A DNA stretch of 64,000 nucleotides. Source: Campylorhamphus procurvoides. Its lineage: Eukaryota > Chordata > Aves > Passeriformes > Dendrocolaptidae. Shown here in pieces: positions 48,737-61,607 of the stretch (its first letter is position 1; each line of letters starts with the position of its first letter). The stretch covers positions 1-64,000 of the forward strand of contig WBMV01002667.1 in the NCBI GenBank assembly GCA_013396655.1, read 5' to 3'. The notes beneath the pieces were generated by a model. That model saw only the letters and a list, made by a program, of their open reading frames with translations, was not told the origin of the DNA and did not search any database. The translations under genes were made by a program, and so were the position numbers.

Positions 48737-49113
48737 CTGTAAAACAGAAATTCAGCAGGGTAAGGGGGCTGTGGGGCAGAGCTGTGGCAGAGAATCAGCA
48801 AGGTGAGGGGCTGTGGAGAGCAGGTTCTCCTGCTTTGCATCTTCCCCAGATGATGGACATAAGCAAGGTGCTGTAAAAAGGCAAGAGTTGGTCAGTGAGA
48901 GGGTTTTTGGGGAGTAAAGCCCCAAGCAGAAACAAAACAGAGGTTCTTAGTTCCCAGCCAGGTGAGACTGGCAGGAAAGCAGCCACACACCCTGGGCAGT
49001 GTTCCTTGCCCAAGGACCACCGGGACGAGTCGGGGCTCCCATGTGATAAATCTTTAACCATCGGAGGCACGGAGGAGGCAGAACCACACCTTGATGCTTC
49101 ACCCACCACTCAC

Positions 49114-49500
49114 CTTTTCCCCTCGCCTTGGAAAAGGAGAAGAAACCTCGCAGCTTTCGCCCCAGCGGGACAGACGAGGTTGCTGCGGCTCATCCCCATC
49201 CCTGTGCCCCGGGGGCGGTGGGAGAGCCGGGGGGACGAGCCCGGGGATGCGACGGGTCCTGGAGAGCGGAGATGGGGTGGCTGGAGCTGAGAGGAGACGA
49301 GACAGCCGGGACGGAACGGAGGGAGGGAGGGAGGGAAGGGAAGAGGGCAGGACCGGGCGCTCTGTTGCCTGGAGACCGCAAACACTGCCCGGTCCTTTGG
49401 GGATGGGCTCGGGGACGGTGCCTGCGCTTCTCCTTCCTCCTCTCGACAGACCAGACGGGATGCGCAGGGCACGGCCAAGGAAAGTAACCCGAGTCGTGAC
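49114..49500 (-). promoter_or_regulatory. TTC34 CpG-rich promoter and probable non-coding exon 1
   Basis: The minus strand has a strong donor AAAAG|GTGAGT with the last exonic base at 49114, 377 bases upstream of the acceptor of the start-codon exon. The region above it is dense in CpG and includes a GGGA run (49318-49340). I infer that transcription of TTC34 starts here; the exact start is not visible. The overlapping ORFs in this block on both strands are composition artefacts. Confidence 0.6.
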
Positions 49501-49576
49501 CCTCAGAGAGACAAGCTATGGGAAATGACACAAAACAGCAAGCTCTGTGGTGTAGCCTACACTTTTAACTTTATCT

Positions 49577-49765
49577 TTTAATGACAAGCCCTATTTTTCA
49601 TTGATAAGCCCTATTCTTTTAATAATAGCCCTATTTTTAATAATGACCTTATTTTTAAATAATAATAGCCCTATTTTTTAATAATATCCCGATTTTAAAA
49701 TAATAACCCTATTCTTAAATAATAATCTTTGTTTTTAAAAATAATAACCCTCGTTTTTTAATAAC
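49577..49765. repeat. AT-rich degenerate minisatellite
   Basis: About eight imperfect copies of a roughly 20-27-base unit resembling AATAATAGCCCTATTTTT sit end to end just outside the TTC34 promoter. Confidence 0.88.
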
Positions 49766-51731
49766 CACAGTGTCTTTAGCAGTAAATCAACTGAGGAGCA
49801 TCCAGCCTGGTGATGTCCCTTTAAACCAGGGCCAATCTGAAGCCCAGCTTTTTCCTTCTCCACGTTCTTTGACATTCAAAAGAGAAAAAAAACTGTCGAT
49901 GATGGATGGAGATTTTTTGTCATTTTATTAAGAGTTTGCTCATTACGTTGATTTGATTACTTTCACTTTAATTACCCTAATTAGCTATCAAGATATAATT
50001 TAGCATTGCTGTCACATCGGGCCACAGGTGATATTGCCAAGAAAGACTCGAGGGCATCAAAAGAGCCAGTTCTGAAACAGAAATCACATTAAAGGGAGCT
50101 GGGCTGATCAAACCCCTCTGCCCCTCCGCTGAGGTTCAGGAATGGAGCTTGTGGGAATAAAACCAAGACTGGAGCCTCCGATGGATCGTGGTCCAGGCTG
50201 CAAAAATCATTACCCATAATTTGACTTTGCTGCATGACTGAGTGTTCTGGAAGTTGCTTCCAGCCACGTTTTGCCTTGTAGATCCAAAGAACGTGGGGAT
50301 GGCAGTGTCCTCCATCCATCATTTCCAGCATGAAGAGTCCCGTGTGCTCCCTGCTATGCATGGGTGGTTTGGGGGATGTTGTTACAACACCCTTTCTGTG
50401 TGGTGGGCCAGAAAGGGAGCAGCAACATGAGACATTATTTTATTGATTTAGGGTTTTATAGCAGGTGGTACAAATACAACCAATTGCATGTTCTTATCAA
50501 ACTTAAGCTTAAATTAATGTAGGTTCCTGACTTCAGTCCTTGAAGGAATTAGAGGAATAGCATCTAAGGAGCTCAATGCTGATGGAAAAAGAGAGTATTC
50601 CCTTGTGCCCTGGTGTGATCCCTGAGGTGTGTGACTAGAGCCCAGTGTGAAAACCTGTTGTAGTAAGTGGTGGAACCAGTGATGTAACTTAAAGATTCCT
50701 CAGTCTCTTCTCAAGCCACCAGACAATTTACTGTTTGTCCTGTGAGGTCAGAATGACAAGCTCCTTTTCTAGGATCATAAAAACACAGGGAGGGGGAAAG
50801 CGTGGAGATGTTTATCTAAACATTAAATATTGAGGATGCTGCACACTCATTAAATAGTTAAGTACACTACAATAGCTCCTCACAATGTCTCCGATTACTC
50901 ATAAATATTTAAAGGGAGGTGTGTGGGGAGGGAGAAAACACAGCACAAGTTTGCAAATTTTATTTTTTCCTGCTTTGCAGAGCAGTAGATGCATTAACAC
51001 GTGTCTGCAATAACCCTTCTCAGAGACACGGCTGAGAGACCTTGTACCTCTTTCTTTTGAAGGCTCTTCATGCCTGAGGTGTGTGTAACAAGTCCCTTCC
51101 CTCAGGCTTTTAAACACCAGGTGTAGCTGGGGCTGCAGGTGAGAAACCAGTAGTTTAGTGTTGAAAATTTGTCTTAGAAAAGGAAGAGAATGAACTTTCT
51201 TTGACAGAAAGGAGTGTAATTGTGTGGAGCAATAGTAATGTAAAAAAATCTTTGATTTCTTTGACTATCATTCCTCACTCTGACCTGTACCTGGTTGGAG
51301 AACAGGCACTAAATCCCGCTCTGTAAGGGTTCAGGCTGGGGAATGAAGATGTTTGTACCAAATGATACAGGCTAATTGACCGAGTGCCCGCAGAATTGAA
51401 GGGCAGAAGCTCTGGGAATGTGTTAAACCACACGATGAAATTTCATCCCCTGGCATATTTAGTTCCACCCCCATGGTCTGTGGCAGGGCTGGGCTGCTGG
51501 TGGCTCTGGTGTCAAACTGAGCCAGGATATTCTTCTCTCGTGAAGGGAATTTGCACTCCTGGCACTGTATCCCCACCAGCTGCTGCTTTCCTTTGGGTTA
51601 GAACAGCAGATCTCAAATGGAGACCTACGAGCTTCATATTGACAGGTTGTCCTCACCTGGGCTGGCAGGAAAGGGTACACAAAGCATTCATTTTTAGGAT
51701 GTTCTCAGGGAGTCTTTATGTGCTGTTCTTT

Positions 51732-51815
51732 ATGATAGAATTACCTAGGCCTTGCAAAAGACCTCCAAGATCATAGAGTCCAACCCTGACCAATCACCAC
51801 CTTGCCAACCAGACC
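51732..51815 (-). repeat. CR1-like retroelement tail, copy A
   Basis: AAAAGACCTCCAAGATCATA followed by GAGTCCAACCCTGACC resembles the reversed CR1-type 3' end common in bird DNA. A related copy lies at 52529-52610. Confidence 0.65.
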
Positions 51816-52528
51816 AGAGCACTCTGGATCAGGTTGATAATCACCAAATTTACCCATTTGCTCAAGCTTCTTAGTAAAGCCTTGAGGAGTGAGTGCCTGT
51901 TTTTGAACTTGGCTCTCCAGGCTTAAATGTCAATGTGTCCATGGAGGAAACACCCTGGTGCTCTCTGGGTGCATAAAGGTGTGTGTGGGCACAGAAAGCC
52001 AAAACCATCTCTTTATGCACTGGACTATTTTCATCTCTGTTCACCCAATAAGAATGATAATGCAAAGGATTGCAGGACTCCTTGGTAAAGAGGAGGATTA
52101 AGATGCACTTGAGTGAGATTACAAGGAAAGCGTGGTTGTTCCATTAGAGAAAGAAATAATCCCTTTGTTTATATTCTGGAGATTAAAGCAGCAGCAGCAG
52201 AAAGCACCCAGAGGTCACCACACACAGACTGTGCTGTCTCACTTGGCTGGGCTGTAACTGTGGGATTCAGCTGTGCAGTGGCATAATTCAGTGTTTTCTC
52301 CTTGTGCTGGGAGTCCTGCAGTGGCTCCATGAGAGGCAGGGAAGTGGATCTGCTTATTCCACAGATAGGTGGGTGTGCTTGACCTTGAACCGAAATCCAT
52401 GGGGTGAGTGAGGGAGGTTCCTCTATAATGTCCATGGTGTTCCCTTGTGATGTCCATGCACCTGCCTCCCCTCTGATGCCACATCTGCTGATACAAAGGC
52501 TCAAGGGTAGAAATTTTGAGCTGAAGTC

Positions 52529-52610
52529 ACAATCAGGTTGAAAAAGACCTCCAAGATTGAGTCCAGCCTTGACTGAGCACCCACCTTCTTGTCAACCAGA
52601 CCAGAGCACT
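52529..52610 (-). repeat. CR1-like retroelement tail, copy B
   Basis: It shares GACCTCCAAGAT, GAGTCCA and CAACCAGACCAGAGCACT with copy A about 800 bases to the left, in the same orientation. Confidence 0.65.
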
Positions 52611-53539
52611 GAGTGCCATCAGTGTTTGTAAAGAGCTCTGAAACATGTGGGTGGAAGTTGGCACAGGCCAGAGAAGTTTCAGCTTGGTCATTTTATAGTC
52701 TGACCCAGTTAGTCTGGATCTGGGTGAGTATTACAAAATTTACCCCTTGTAATCTTGCCATTTCTTGCTCTGAGTTATCTCACTGGCATTTCCCAGCCTG
52801 GCTTTGCAAGTACAAGATAATCTGGATGGAAACTGCTGAAATGGAGAGCAGTTGGGCCATGTGTAATCAGGGAGCAGGACTAACCTCTGAAGAGAGAAAC
52901 TCTTCAAATTCCCAGACTTCACTCCTCTCTCACACTAATAACCAGCCCAGCCAGGCTGATTTTCCAACTAATTCAGCACCTCTGTGTCCATGGAAGGTTG
53001 TTGGGAAAGGTTCTCTTGAACAAAGTCCTCAATATGCCAAACAAAAAATAATAATGCCCTTTGCTTCTGTTCTTCCCAGTGCAAAGTGGACACTACCCAG
53101 TTTCTGTTGTGTGATATGTTACTTGCCACATTTCTTTAGAATATAAGCATTTGAAGGCAAGGATATGCCTGGTGTGATGAGTATGATGGGCTGAGTCTCA
53201 TAAGGGATTCCCAGCCCTGCTGTAACATGGAATAACAGGTTGTGAGGCATCAAAAAGGGAAGCTGTTACAACATCTCACAGATATGTTGCCAACTCTAAT
53301 GAAACAGACAGTGTTAACCAGCCCACTTTAGTCCTGCTCTGCTAATATTGAGACTTGCTGCTTTTGTTTCCTCTCATTCCTTCCCTGCTTTACAAACAAA
53401 CAGGGCTAAGGAGATGTTGTTAAGGGATGACTTGTCTGGTTACACCATTTCCAACTCATAAGGGTTTGAAGGAAGTTTATCAGCCAGCCATGGAAACATT
53501 AATCACCCAGAGAAATAGCACACAGTGAAATGACTTTTC

Positions 53540-53760
53540 AAAATGTCGTTGGTATAATTATCATCTTGGCCATTACATTAAATGCCACCATTTATAACTG
53601 TTATGTTTAAGTATGCAAACAGTAATTAACTTGGTAATGAACTGAGGACCCCTGTGCCTCTCTTCCCTCGGCTAATTTGCATGTTAATTATCATTAGCAA
53701 CCAGGGAAACAAGTTATAAACAGCTTAATTAGCAGCTTAATCATTTTTACAAGAAAACGT
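53540..53760. promoter_or_regulatory. Candidate conserved enhancer with octamer and homeobox motifs
   Basis: It contains a perfect ATTTGCAT octamer (53675-53682) beside TTAATTATCATTAG and further TAATTA, ATTAGCA and TTAATCA motifs. This composition is typical of deeply conserved developmental elements, but conservation was not tested. Confidence 0.4.
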
Positions 53761-54897
53761 GCTGCACTTTGATACACGAGCAAGAGTTGGATTAATGAAG
53801 TCAGAGGAGCGTGTGCTGCCCGTGCTGGTCCTGCCTCAGCCCTGGGCTTGTTCTTGGGCCCCTTGGGCTTGTCCTTGCTCACCCAGGCTCAGAATTCCTG
53901 GTCAGTGTCTACTTAAGGAGTTCTGAAGTTCTAAAAGAAAAAAATAATATCCTTTTTTTTTTTTTTGGTAATTTTGTTTCCTTTCCAGCAGAAATTTTCT
54001 GATGGTTTCATGGAAAATTTAGGTATAACTTGATTATTTGGTTGGTTCTGGTGTTTGGGTTTTTTTGCAGGAGGTTATACTTCCATTACCCAGTTATACT
54101 AGAAATAATAGGTAGCTCACACCTGTTTTGAAGGTACTTTTTTTAAAGAGTTTTTTTTAAAACTGCATTCAGGAGTTAAGGAATTGGGTCTTATTCCTAC
54201 AGAGGACATAATAATTAAAGGAATACAAATCCTAATAGGAAGGAGGAATGCAAACTGGGGTTTGTAGGTGGTGTTGCCCAGTGTGTCTGACATGGTGACC
54301 TGTGTGGGTTTGGATTTCTGTGCTTGTTCTGAGATCCTGGATGGGTAAAACATCCCCATGAGCCTCACCCTGTGCTGGTACAATGGATGAAATGTCACGC
54401 TGGGAATTATTCCACATTAGCCTGCCAAGAGCAATTCTCATTTGATCAAGAGTCAATCATTTGATGAAAAACAACAGCAATTTTGTCATAACGTGAGAAC
54501 ACGTTGTCTGAGGACATTGTGGAACGTCTGTCACCAGAGATTATGGGAATGGGTTAGAGAAACATCTGTAAGGGGTGGTTTGGGGGTTGCTGATCCTGCT
54601 CCAGGACAGCAGGATGGACCTAAAGTCTGAAACCAGTCGCTGTGATTTGGTGGCAGAACCTCTGCAGGGTTTGACTGGCAGATTTGGAATCTGACAAAAG
54701 TCAGTTCACCGCAGGTTTGACCCCAGATCAGTCTGTGTTCCCTGTCCCGCAGGAATCCGGGGATTCCCTCCATCCTGCCAAAGGCGCTCGTTGTTGGGAT
54801 GTGCAGGGAAAGAGACGCTTGAGCCCAGATTGGGCTGGGAAGGTGTTCCAGCCCCAAAATCTCCTCCTTGGTGCCAACCCTGCCATGCCCGGCCCTC

Positions 54898-54914
54898 GCC
54901 AGCAGGGGGCGCCA
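54898..54914 (+). promoter_or_regulatory. Near-perfect CTCF binding motif
   Basis: GCCAGCAGGGGGCGCCA contains a full match to the core CCASYAGRKGGCRS on the + strand, in a small GC-rich patch within AT-rich DNA. Confidence 0.75.
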
Positions 54915-57900
54915 GCGCTCCGCCTGGAAGGCGCGTTTGGGAACCCTTTGATTATTATTGTTATTTAGTTTTATTTGCTGTGATTAACCGGGGCTAACAC
55001 AAAAGCAGGAAGCCGCTGCCTTGTGAGGCTGCAGCGCACAGAGCTTGCCTCAAATGGCTGCTTGCAAAATCCTGACTTTTATAGGCAGAGTGAAGGAGTT
55101 AATGGTATGTTTGGGGGGGATCAAATGTGGTTAGTTTTTCCTTTTTCTTTCTTATTTTTTTTCCCATAGACAGACAGGTTTTCAATTTCTGACGTTTGAA
55201 TTTATCTGCTGGTGTGTCACTGGCCCTTACTAATTCAAGACAGTTTGTAAGGACGGGTGAAAATATGAAAGTTCCCAGCTCAGGGAGGTTGAGAGTTGCT
55301 ACACTGGGGAGTGAAGAAGGTACTCACTGAGAATCCACAGTCCTTGTAGGTTAATGTGTAATTTTACCAAAGAAAACACAGTGAATGCTGAAAGGGGAAT
55401 GAATTGTTGCATGAGACAAGGGTGGCAAGCAAGTCTGGAGTGCTCCAGCTCCAGAGCCCAGCAGTGGCTGATTTACACCAGCTGAGGATCAGCCCCGTGC
55501 ACTTTTTCTGCTCTGCCACTGCTCCATCATTTCCTCACGAGGGGCACTGCCCCGTGGAATGGCAGCCAGCAAAGGGAGAGCTTCCTGTGCTATGTTCCAT
55601 AAATCCTTTATCAGCTCTGTAATCAGAGAGCAGGGCTGGATGTTGGTTTGGTTACGGTACCTGGAGCGAATCTCTATATGTTAATTTAAAGCCATAAAAG
55701 TGCAGCTTAGGGTTTCGGCATCCTAATTGAAACTTCCTCGTCTTGGAGGCATTCATTCCTCCACAGAGGGATCACAGTCATCATGGAAAAGTGAGGTGCA
55801 GCTACAATGAAAGTGCATTGTTCCAAGTAACCCATAAATGCCAGGAGAACTCTGACACCTCGTGCCAAGCTGACGGTTCCCCACTGGACTTTCTGCTTGA
55901 TTTTCCCAGCAGTCCAGTAGAAGCTCCATAAGGAAATCTGTTGTCAGAAATGTGGTGTTTAGTAACTTTTTGGGTTTTGTTTTTTTTTTTTTGGTCAGAG
56001 AACATCTTCATTTGCATTGTCACTGCATGAGGAGCACACAGTGCTGGGCACAGCAGGGCCCATGTCATTTATTTGTCCCTTTGACATTTGGCTCCTCTGC
56101 TGTGGAGATGCTGCTGAGAGCAACAAAAGAGCAGAAGAGCAGGATGTTTGTGCTCCAAGTGTTACATCTGGGTCCTGGAAACTGTCAAGGCAGTCACTGA
56201 CAGCTGCAGATCATGCCCTCAAAGTCTCCCACTCCTTAGCCAAGAGCAGGACAGGGAGCATCATCTGGAGGTCAAGGAGGGACATGGAGGGTGGGCAGGT
56301 GGTCCAGGGTGGGCACTTGGCTCCCTCCTCTTGATCTGTTCTTTCCTCAAGCTCCAAGTGTAAGTTCTGCTCTTCTGCACCCACCAAGCTCAGGGTCCTG
56401 TCTCCAAAAAGACCATTAATGGCTGGGCAGGGTGTAGGACCTTGTGCTTGGAAGTGAAGCAGGAAGGATAAGACAGCAGCAGCTGCCAGACTGTGATCCA
56501 AGGGCTGGAACAGATCAAAGGGAAAACTAAATTATAGATTGATAGATGCCTTTAGTTTATAAGTTATTAAGCACCAGGTAACAGGTTAGATTAATATTGT
56601 GCCTGGAGGTTTCTTTTTGGTTCTTTTTTTTTTCTCTCCCTCCTTTTTTAAAAATTGGAGAAAACAAAATATTTTTCTAATTAAGTAAATCTACAGTGCT
56701 TGCTAATGGGGCCCGTCTGTGTGCTTGTCAGGGCACAGGGAGAGCTGGAATAATGATTTTATTTTTTCATTAAATAGAATTATAGGCAGTTACTCAAAGC
56801 AACTGTGAGTCTAATTGAAAGAAAACCATTTCTTCTTAATTTACTTTCACGGTTCTGGATGATAAAAGAGTGCGTTCGCTGGAAAATTAAATAAAAAACA
56901 CAACACGAGGAAGCTCGAAATAATGTTGCTCAGGCACAGGTAGGCAGAGGCAGCACAGGAGTTTTCCTGCTGGTTATTAGCTCAGATACTGGTGCTTCCT
57001 CTTACACCCAAAAGGTGCTTTTTCTCTGTCTCAGGGCTCTTCCCATGTTTTCCTTTCAGCTTCCCCCTTTCACTTCCAGGACATCCCTCTGTTTCCTGGT
57101 TGGGTCCTGGGTTAGCTGTGTAAGCTCAGCCCTTCCTGCTGGGTCAGATCTTCCCTCCGTGGATGAGGTACCAGTGCTCATCTGTATCCCACTGATTCCT
57201 GACCAGTTCAGGCATTGGGATTCCTGGAATCTGCAGGGACAAGTGGGGTGTGAGGGGGCTGGGTGGAGAATGGCTGGAGGACTAAGCCAGCCTAGGACAA
57301 TGCAGGGCTGTGTTTCCCAAGTCCATAAATACAGCACTGGCTTGAGAGAAGCCAGGTAGGAAATTCAGCTTGGAGGGTGGAGTGGAGGCACTCCAGGAAT
57401 GATTCCTGGTGCAGTGTGAGAGGTGAGCTCTGTCTGAGGACAAGTGCCCAGAGACAGGGTGTGAAGGCTCCACCAGAGACCTGGGGCTCTGACCTGCAAC
57501 CAGGGCTTTGCAAACACATCTCCCAGCTGAAAAGCATGGCCCAGGGCAGTGGGGTTTGCTTTCCCTGTTGTCAGGAATTCCTTTGGTTCCAAGCACCAGC
57601 CTTGAGCTCGTGGGTGCCCCTTTGGTCCAGGCTCCAAGGGCACCTCAGCTCTGTCAAAACCTCACATATTGGCTGGGTTTCTCTTCCCTTGGTGGGGCTG
57701 CATGAGCAGGAAAGGTTTGACCGTGTCTGTCTCAGCCCTGAAAGGCCTCAGGAACCTCCAGGCACTGCAGAGTCCCCCAGCACAGGCACGGGAGGGGTTA
57801 AGAAAATGGGAACTGATTAATTCCATGGCGAGGGTCCTTCTCTGGCCCTGGTGCTGCCACATCTGGAAGGGTCACAGCATCAAGGCAGGGCTGCAGCACT

Positions 57901-60525
57901 GAGGAAAGGGTCTGTTTCCACTAACCATTTCTGCTACTTCTTACACTAAGTACTTCCTCAAAAAGGCACGGGATAATGTTTCACTGTGCCTGCCGTTAGA
58001 TTTACGGGGATCCCATTTGCTCCAGCCTTTGGATTCACTCAGCCCGGGACAAGATTAAAACCAACCCTTCAATTTCCTTTTTTCTTTAGGAAATTAACTG
58101 TGGCTTTTCTGCTAATGAAAGTCCAGAGACACTAAACTTATTCAGGCTCTCTGCTGGCTCTGTGTGTGTTTGATGTGTCTTCGAGGTGCACCTGAAGGAA
58201 ACAAGAAAGTTAAGGCAGCCATTGGCAATTAGCACTGAACATTATTCTCTGCCTTTTATAAATGCCTGTGTGTAGAAGGAAGTCAGAGCAGGGCTTGGAA
58301 TTGTCTCTTTGGGAAATGCTCAGTGTTTTCTGTTTGAAAATAGAATCAAGGAAAAGGCAGTGAAACCTTTCCATGAAACAAAAAGTATTTTGCCTCGTAT
58401 CCGTAGATGTTTTCTGTAGCTGTGATTCTGTGACACTGAAAAATCTGGTTCACTCCAGTTTCATTTTTATTCCTTCACATTGTGTAATACTAAACCAAAA
58501 AAGTAATTTCAAAAGAAAATTGGAATCTTCTTCTACTGAAATTTTTCTAAGAAATGGTGTTTGTAATTAGCTTTACTTGAGAAGAGCTTTTCCTTACAAA
58601 CTCTTCTGCTGCTGATGCCATAAGACATTCCAGGGAAAGAACTTCCCTGTGATACCCCTTTATCTGCTGTCTTGGGTCAGGACAGGGCAGTCAGTCAGGA
58701 TGATTCAGAGCAATGGGACAAGATAGTTATACTTTTCCCATCAGCAGATGTAGTTAGGAATTTTCTGACAAAAAGGGTTTTCACTGCAAAGTGCTGGTTC
58801 AGCCAAAATTATTTTTCTTCCATCTCATTCCCAGAAAACACTACCTTCTTTGTTTCCTTCTGCTGCTGGAGAATCTGGGCCTCTGGGATCAATGGTTCCA
58901 GTGCTGTCCCAGCACAAGCATTTTCCTCCCTTTGGAAAATATGAAGCCTTCCAGGTAGTCTGGAGAACAGGACACCAGGAAAATCCCCACGGAGGCAAGA
59001 GAGCTGTGAGTCTGGGATCCAGCTGAACTCTGGCTTGGGCTTGGTTTGCAAAGAGCTTGCCAGAAGAAGGGAGGGTTTTTTGTTTGTTTATTTTTCATCA
59101 ATATCTGGAAGGATGGGGTTAGGTAAAGAGAATTCCCAGTCAATGGACTCACTGTGCTTTACTGATAGTTAAAACTGGGAGGAAGAGATCACCAGGCCCT
59201 TGGAATTGGGTGCATTTTTAGGTTTGGAAACACACTTCCAGTCCCTTCTGTTGAGATGAACTGAAGTGATGTTGCTGAGTCTCCAATTCTTGTTAATGTA
59301 GAGGCTGCCCCTGTTCTGAACATCCTGTTGAAGTGCTGTGAGGAATAACCAATGTCCTGAAACTACCTGATAAATGCTTCTTTCAAAAGAAAGATTTTTT
59401 TGCCAACTCCTTAATACCTTCCTAATCTGAAAGACAATTTTTCTCCTCTATAATCACTATATTAAAATTTAATACCAAGTATTAATATAACATATTTAAT
59501 GGCAACCTGCAGATTATTCTGAACATATCTGCCTTGCAAAAGAGCTCTGTGGGCAGGAGAAGATTTAACTCTTCCCAGGCCCTTGGGGAAGAGCAAAGCT
59601 GGAGTTGCTGCCACACAGAGCAAACTTCGGGGCTGGGAATTGTGCTGGCACGTTGCAAGCAGGGAATGTGTCCTCTTCTTTTGTGTGCTGGGATGGTTTC
59701 TGATCTAGAAAATGCTTCTTTTGAGCTCATTTTAATAGGGAAACTGAGATGGCAGGATGGAGAAGGTGAAGCTGCTGTGAAGGGGAGGCTCTTACTGAGG
59801 TGTCAGTGTTAAATCATGGCAGGGAGAGGATGAGGAAGGTCAGACCATTCCAGGTTTCCTTGGCCCACAGAACAGCGTGGTTTTTGCCTCTCCCTCCAGC
59901 CTGCCTGCCCTGGGCTGTGTCTCTGTGTGTGAGTGTGGGTGCTCTGTGTAGACTCTGGAATGTGGGAAAGCACTTTGCCCCCCTTCTCCTTGTGTGCTGC
60001 ACGTCCCTGTGCTCCTCCAGCAGGTAGATACTCAAGATTGGGTGCTTTGCTCTTCCTGGACACTGTCCAGTCTCACCAAAGAGCCTTCAAAATGGACTTA
60101 GCCCCTAATTTACGAGACTGGCTTAAAACCACGAGATTAGTGTTGAAAGGTATTGTTTTAAATTTTGGATTTTGAAGGTTTATATTTCTAATATTCAGGC
60201 TGTGGTCCATAACATGAGAGGTAGCAACTTGCTGTAAAGGAAAACTCAATTAGCCTGTGAACACAGAGAGGCAAAAGCTCTGTCTTGATAAAGTACTGAA
60301 ACTCAGGACAAAATCTGTGTGGCTGGCAAAGCCAGAAAGCCTCAGGTCCACTCAGAGGAAAGAACACAGGAAACAAATATTTCCATGCAGGTTTGGTTCT
60401 GGGGGAGTCTGACTGGCTCGTGTGAGTGTGTTCTGAGGAGCTAAAAATGGTATGAGTCAGTTCTTTCACAATGTGCTTTTAATAGAATCACTAGGTAAAA
60501 CATTCTCACCTGGAAAGGAGTCTGT

Positions 60526-60690
60526 GCTGAGGCGGAGGGAGGGGAAAGAAATGAGAAAAAGAAAATAAAGCAACAGGCAGTGGGTGGCAAAGGGGAGCGA
60601 GGGACACAGTGGTGAGTGTGAAGGATGACTTGGAAAGGAGAGGGATGCTATTGAGGAACAGCAGTAGGAAGGAAAAGGGGGGCTGAGGGG
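60526..60690 (+). repeat. Polypurine tract
   Basis: About 165 bases are strongly biased to A and G on the + strand (for example GGCGGAGGGAGGGGAAAGAA). It is low-complexity sequence; the antisense Pro/Ser-rich ORF across it is not a gene. Confidence 0.75.
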
Positions 60691-61607
60691 AAAAGCAGGA
60701 GACATGGTAAGTTAAGTAAATTCACATTTATTTCTGCAAGAATTTGCTCCAAACGCTCTTCCTGCCCTCGCTGAGCAGGGGGTATTTGGACTCCCTCCAC
60801 CCCAGGAACAGAACGGCTCTGTTGGAGCGCGGGGTGAGGCTCCGGTCACGGGCACAGCCCGGGCTCCCTGTGCTCCACCCGGGCACCACCACAGAGCAAC
60901 CAGCACAGCACATGGAGCTCCTCCAAGGGCTCCCTCGGGTGCCCCTGGGCTGTGCTGGGAAACCCAACTCATCTCCAAAAACCCCGAGGCCTCCCGGGGA
61001 GCTGCAGTCATGGTCAGGTTTATGAGCATCATCCTGACAGTGCATAGAGGACAAGTCAGTCCATCCAGCTGAAACTCTACCCTGCTGTGCCAGGGAGATG
61101 AGCTCGGAGATGTTTAAATGAGCATCAGTGCCAGTGAGAGGCTTTTCAGCACCAAGGAGGACAGGAGGGTTGTCACACCACGCTCCCCTCCCTGTTGCCT
61201 GCACACCAGATTGCAGATACGTTCCAGCTTCTTGGGACTACAACCAACCTATTGTTTTGATCCAGCATGAGCTGAGGGGAACAATGGGAGACACTGTCAG
61301 GGAGCTGGTGCTGAAGGTTTTCAAATGTGTGTTGTGCTGAGAAGGCCCTGGGCATCTACAGAGTAATCATGGAGATGTTACTGCACAGCCCTGAGGAGGC
61401 TCCTTGGCACTCAAATCCCTCTGTTTTAATGAGGATTTACCATTTCTTATGGAGTCCTACATGATCTCAGCTTTTGGGGCTTCTCTAGGCAAAAGCTGTA
61501 GAACTTTAGAGATATCTGTTATATTTTACCTGCTGGACCCAAGTCATGGATGTCTTGCATGGCAGTTGCTGTTGGCATATTCCACAGGCAAGCACTATTA
61601 GCACTAA

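Noticed and set aside
60728..61204. 158-codon minus-strand ORF in gene-poor DNA
   Set aside because: It is rich in Gly, Ser, Pro and Cys from local GC content, overlaps an open frame on the other strand and shows no recognisable domain or splice context.
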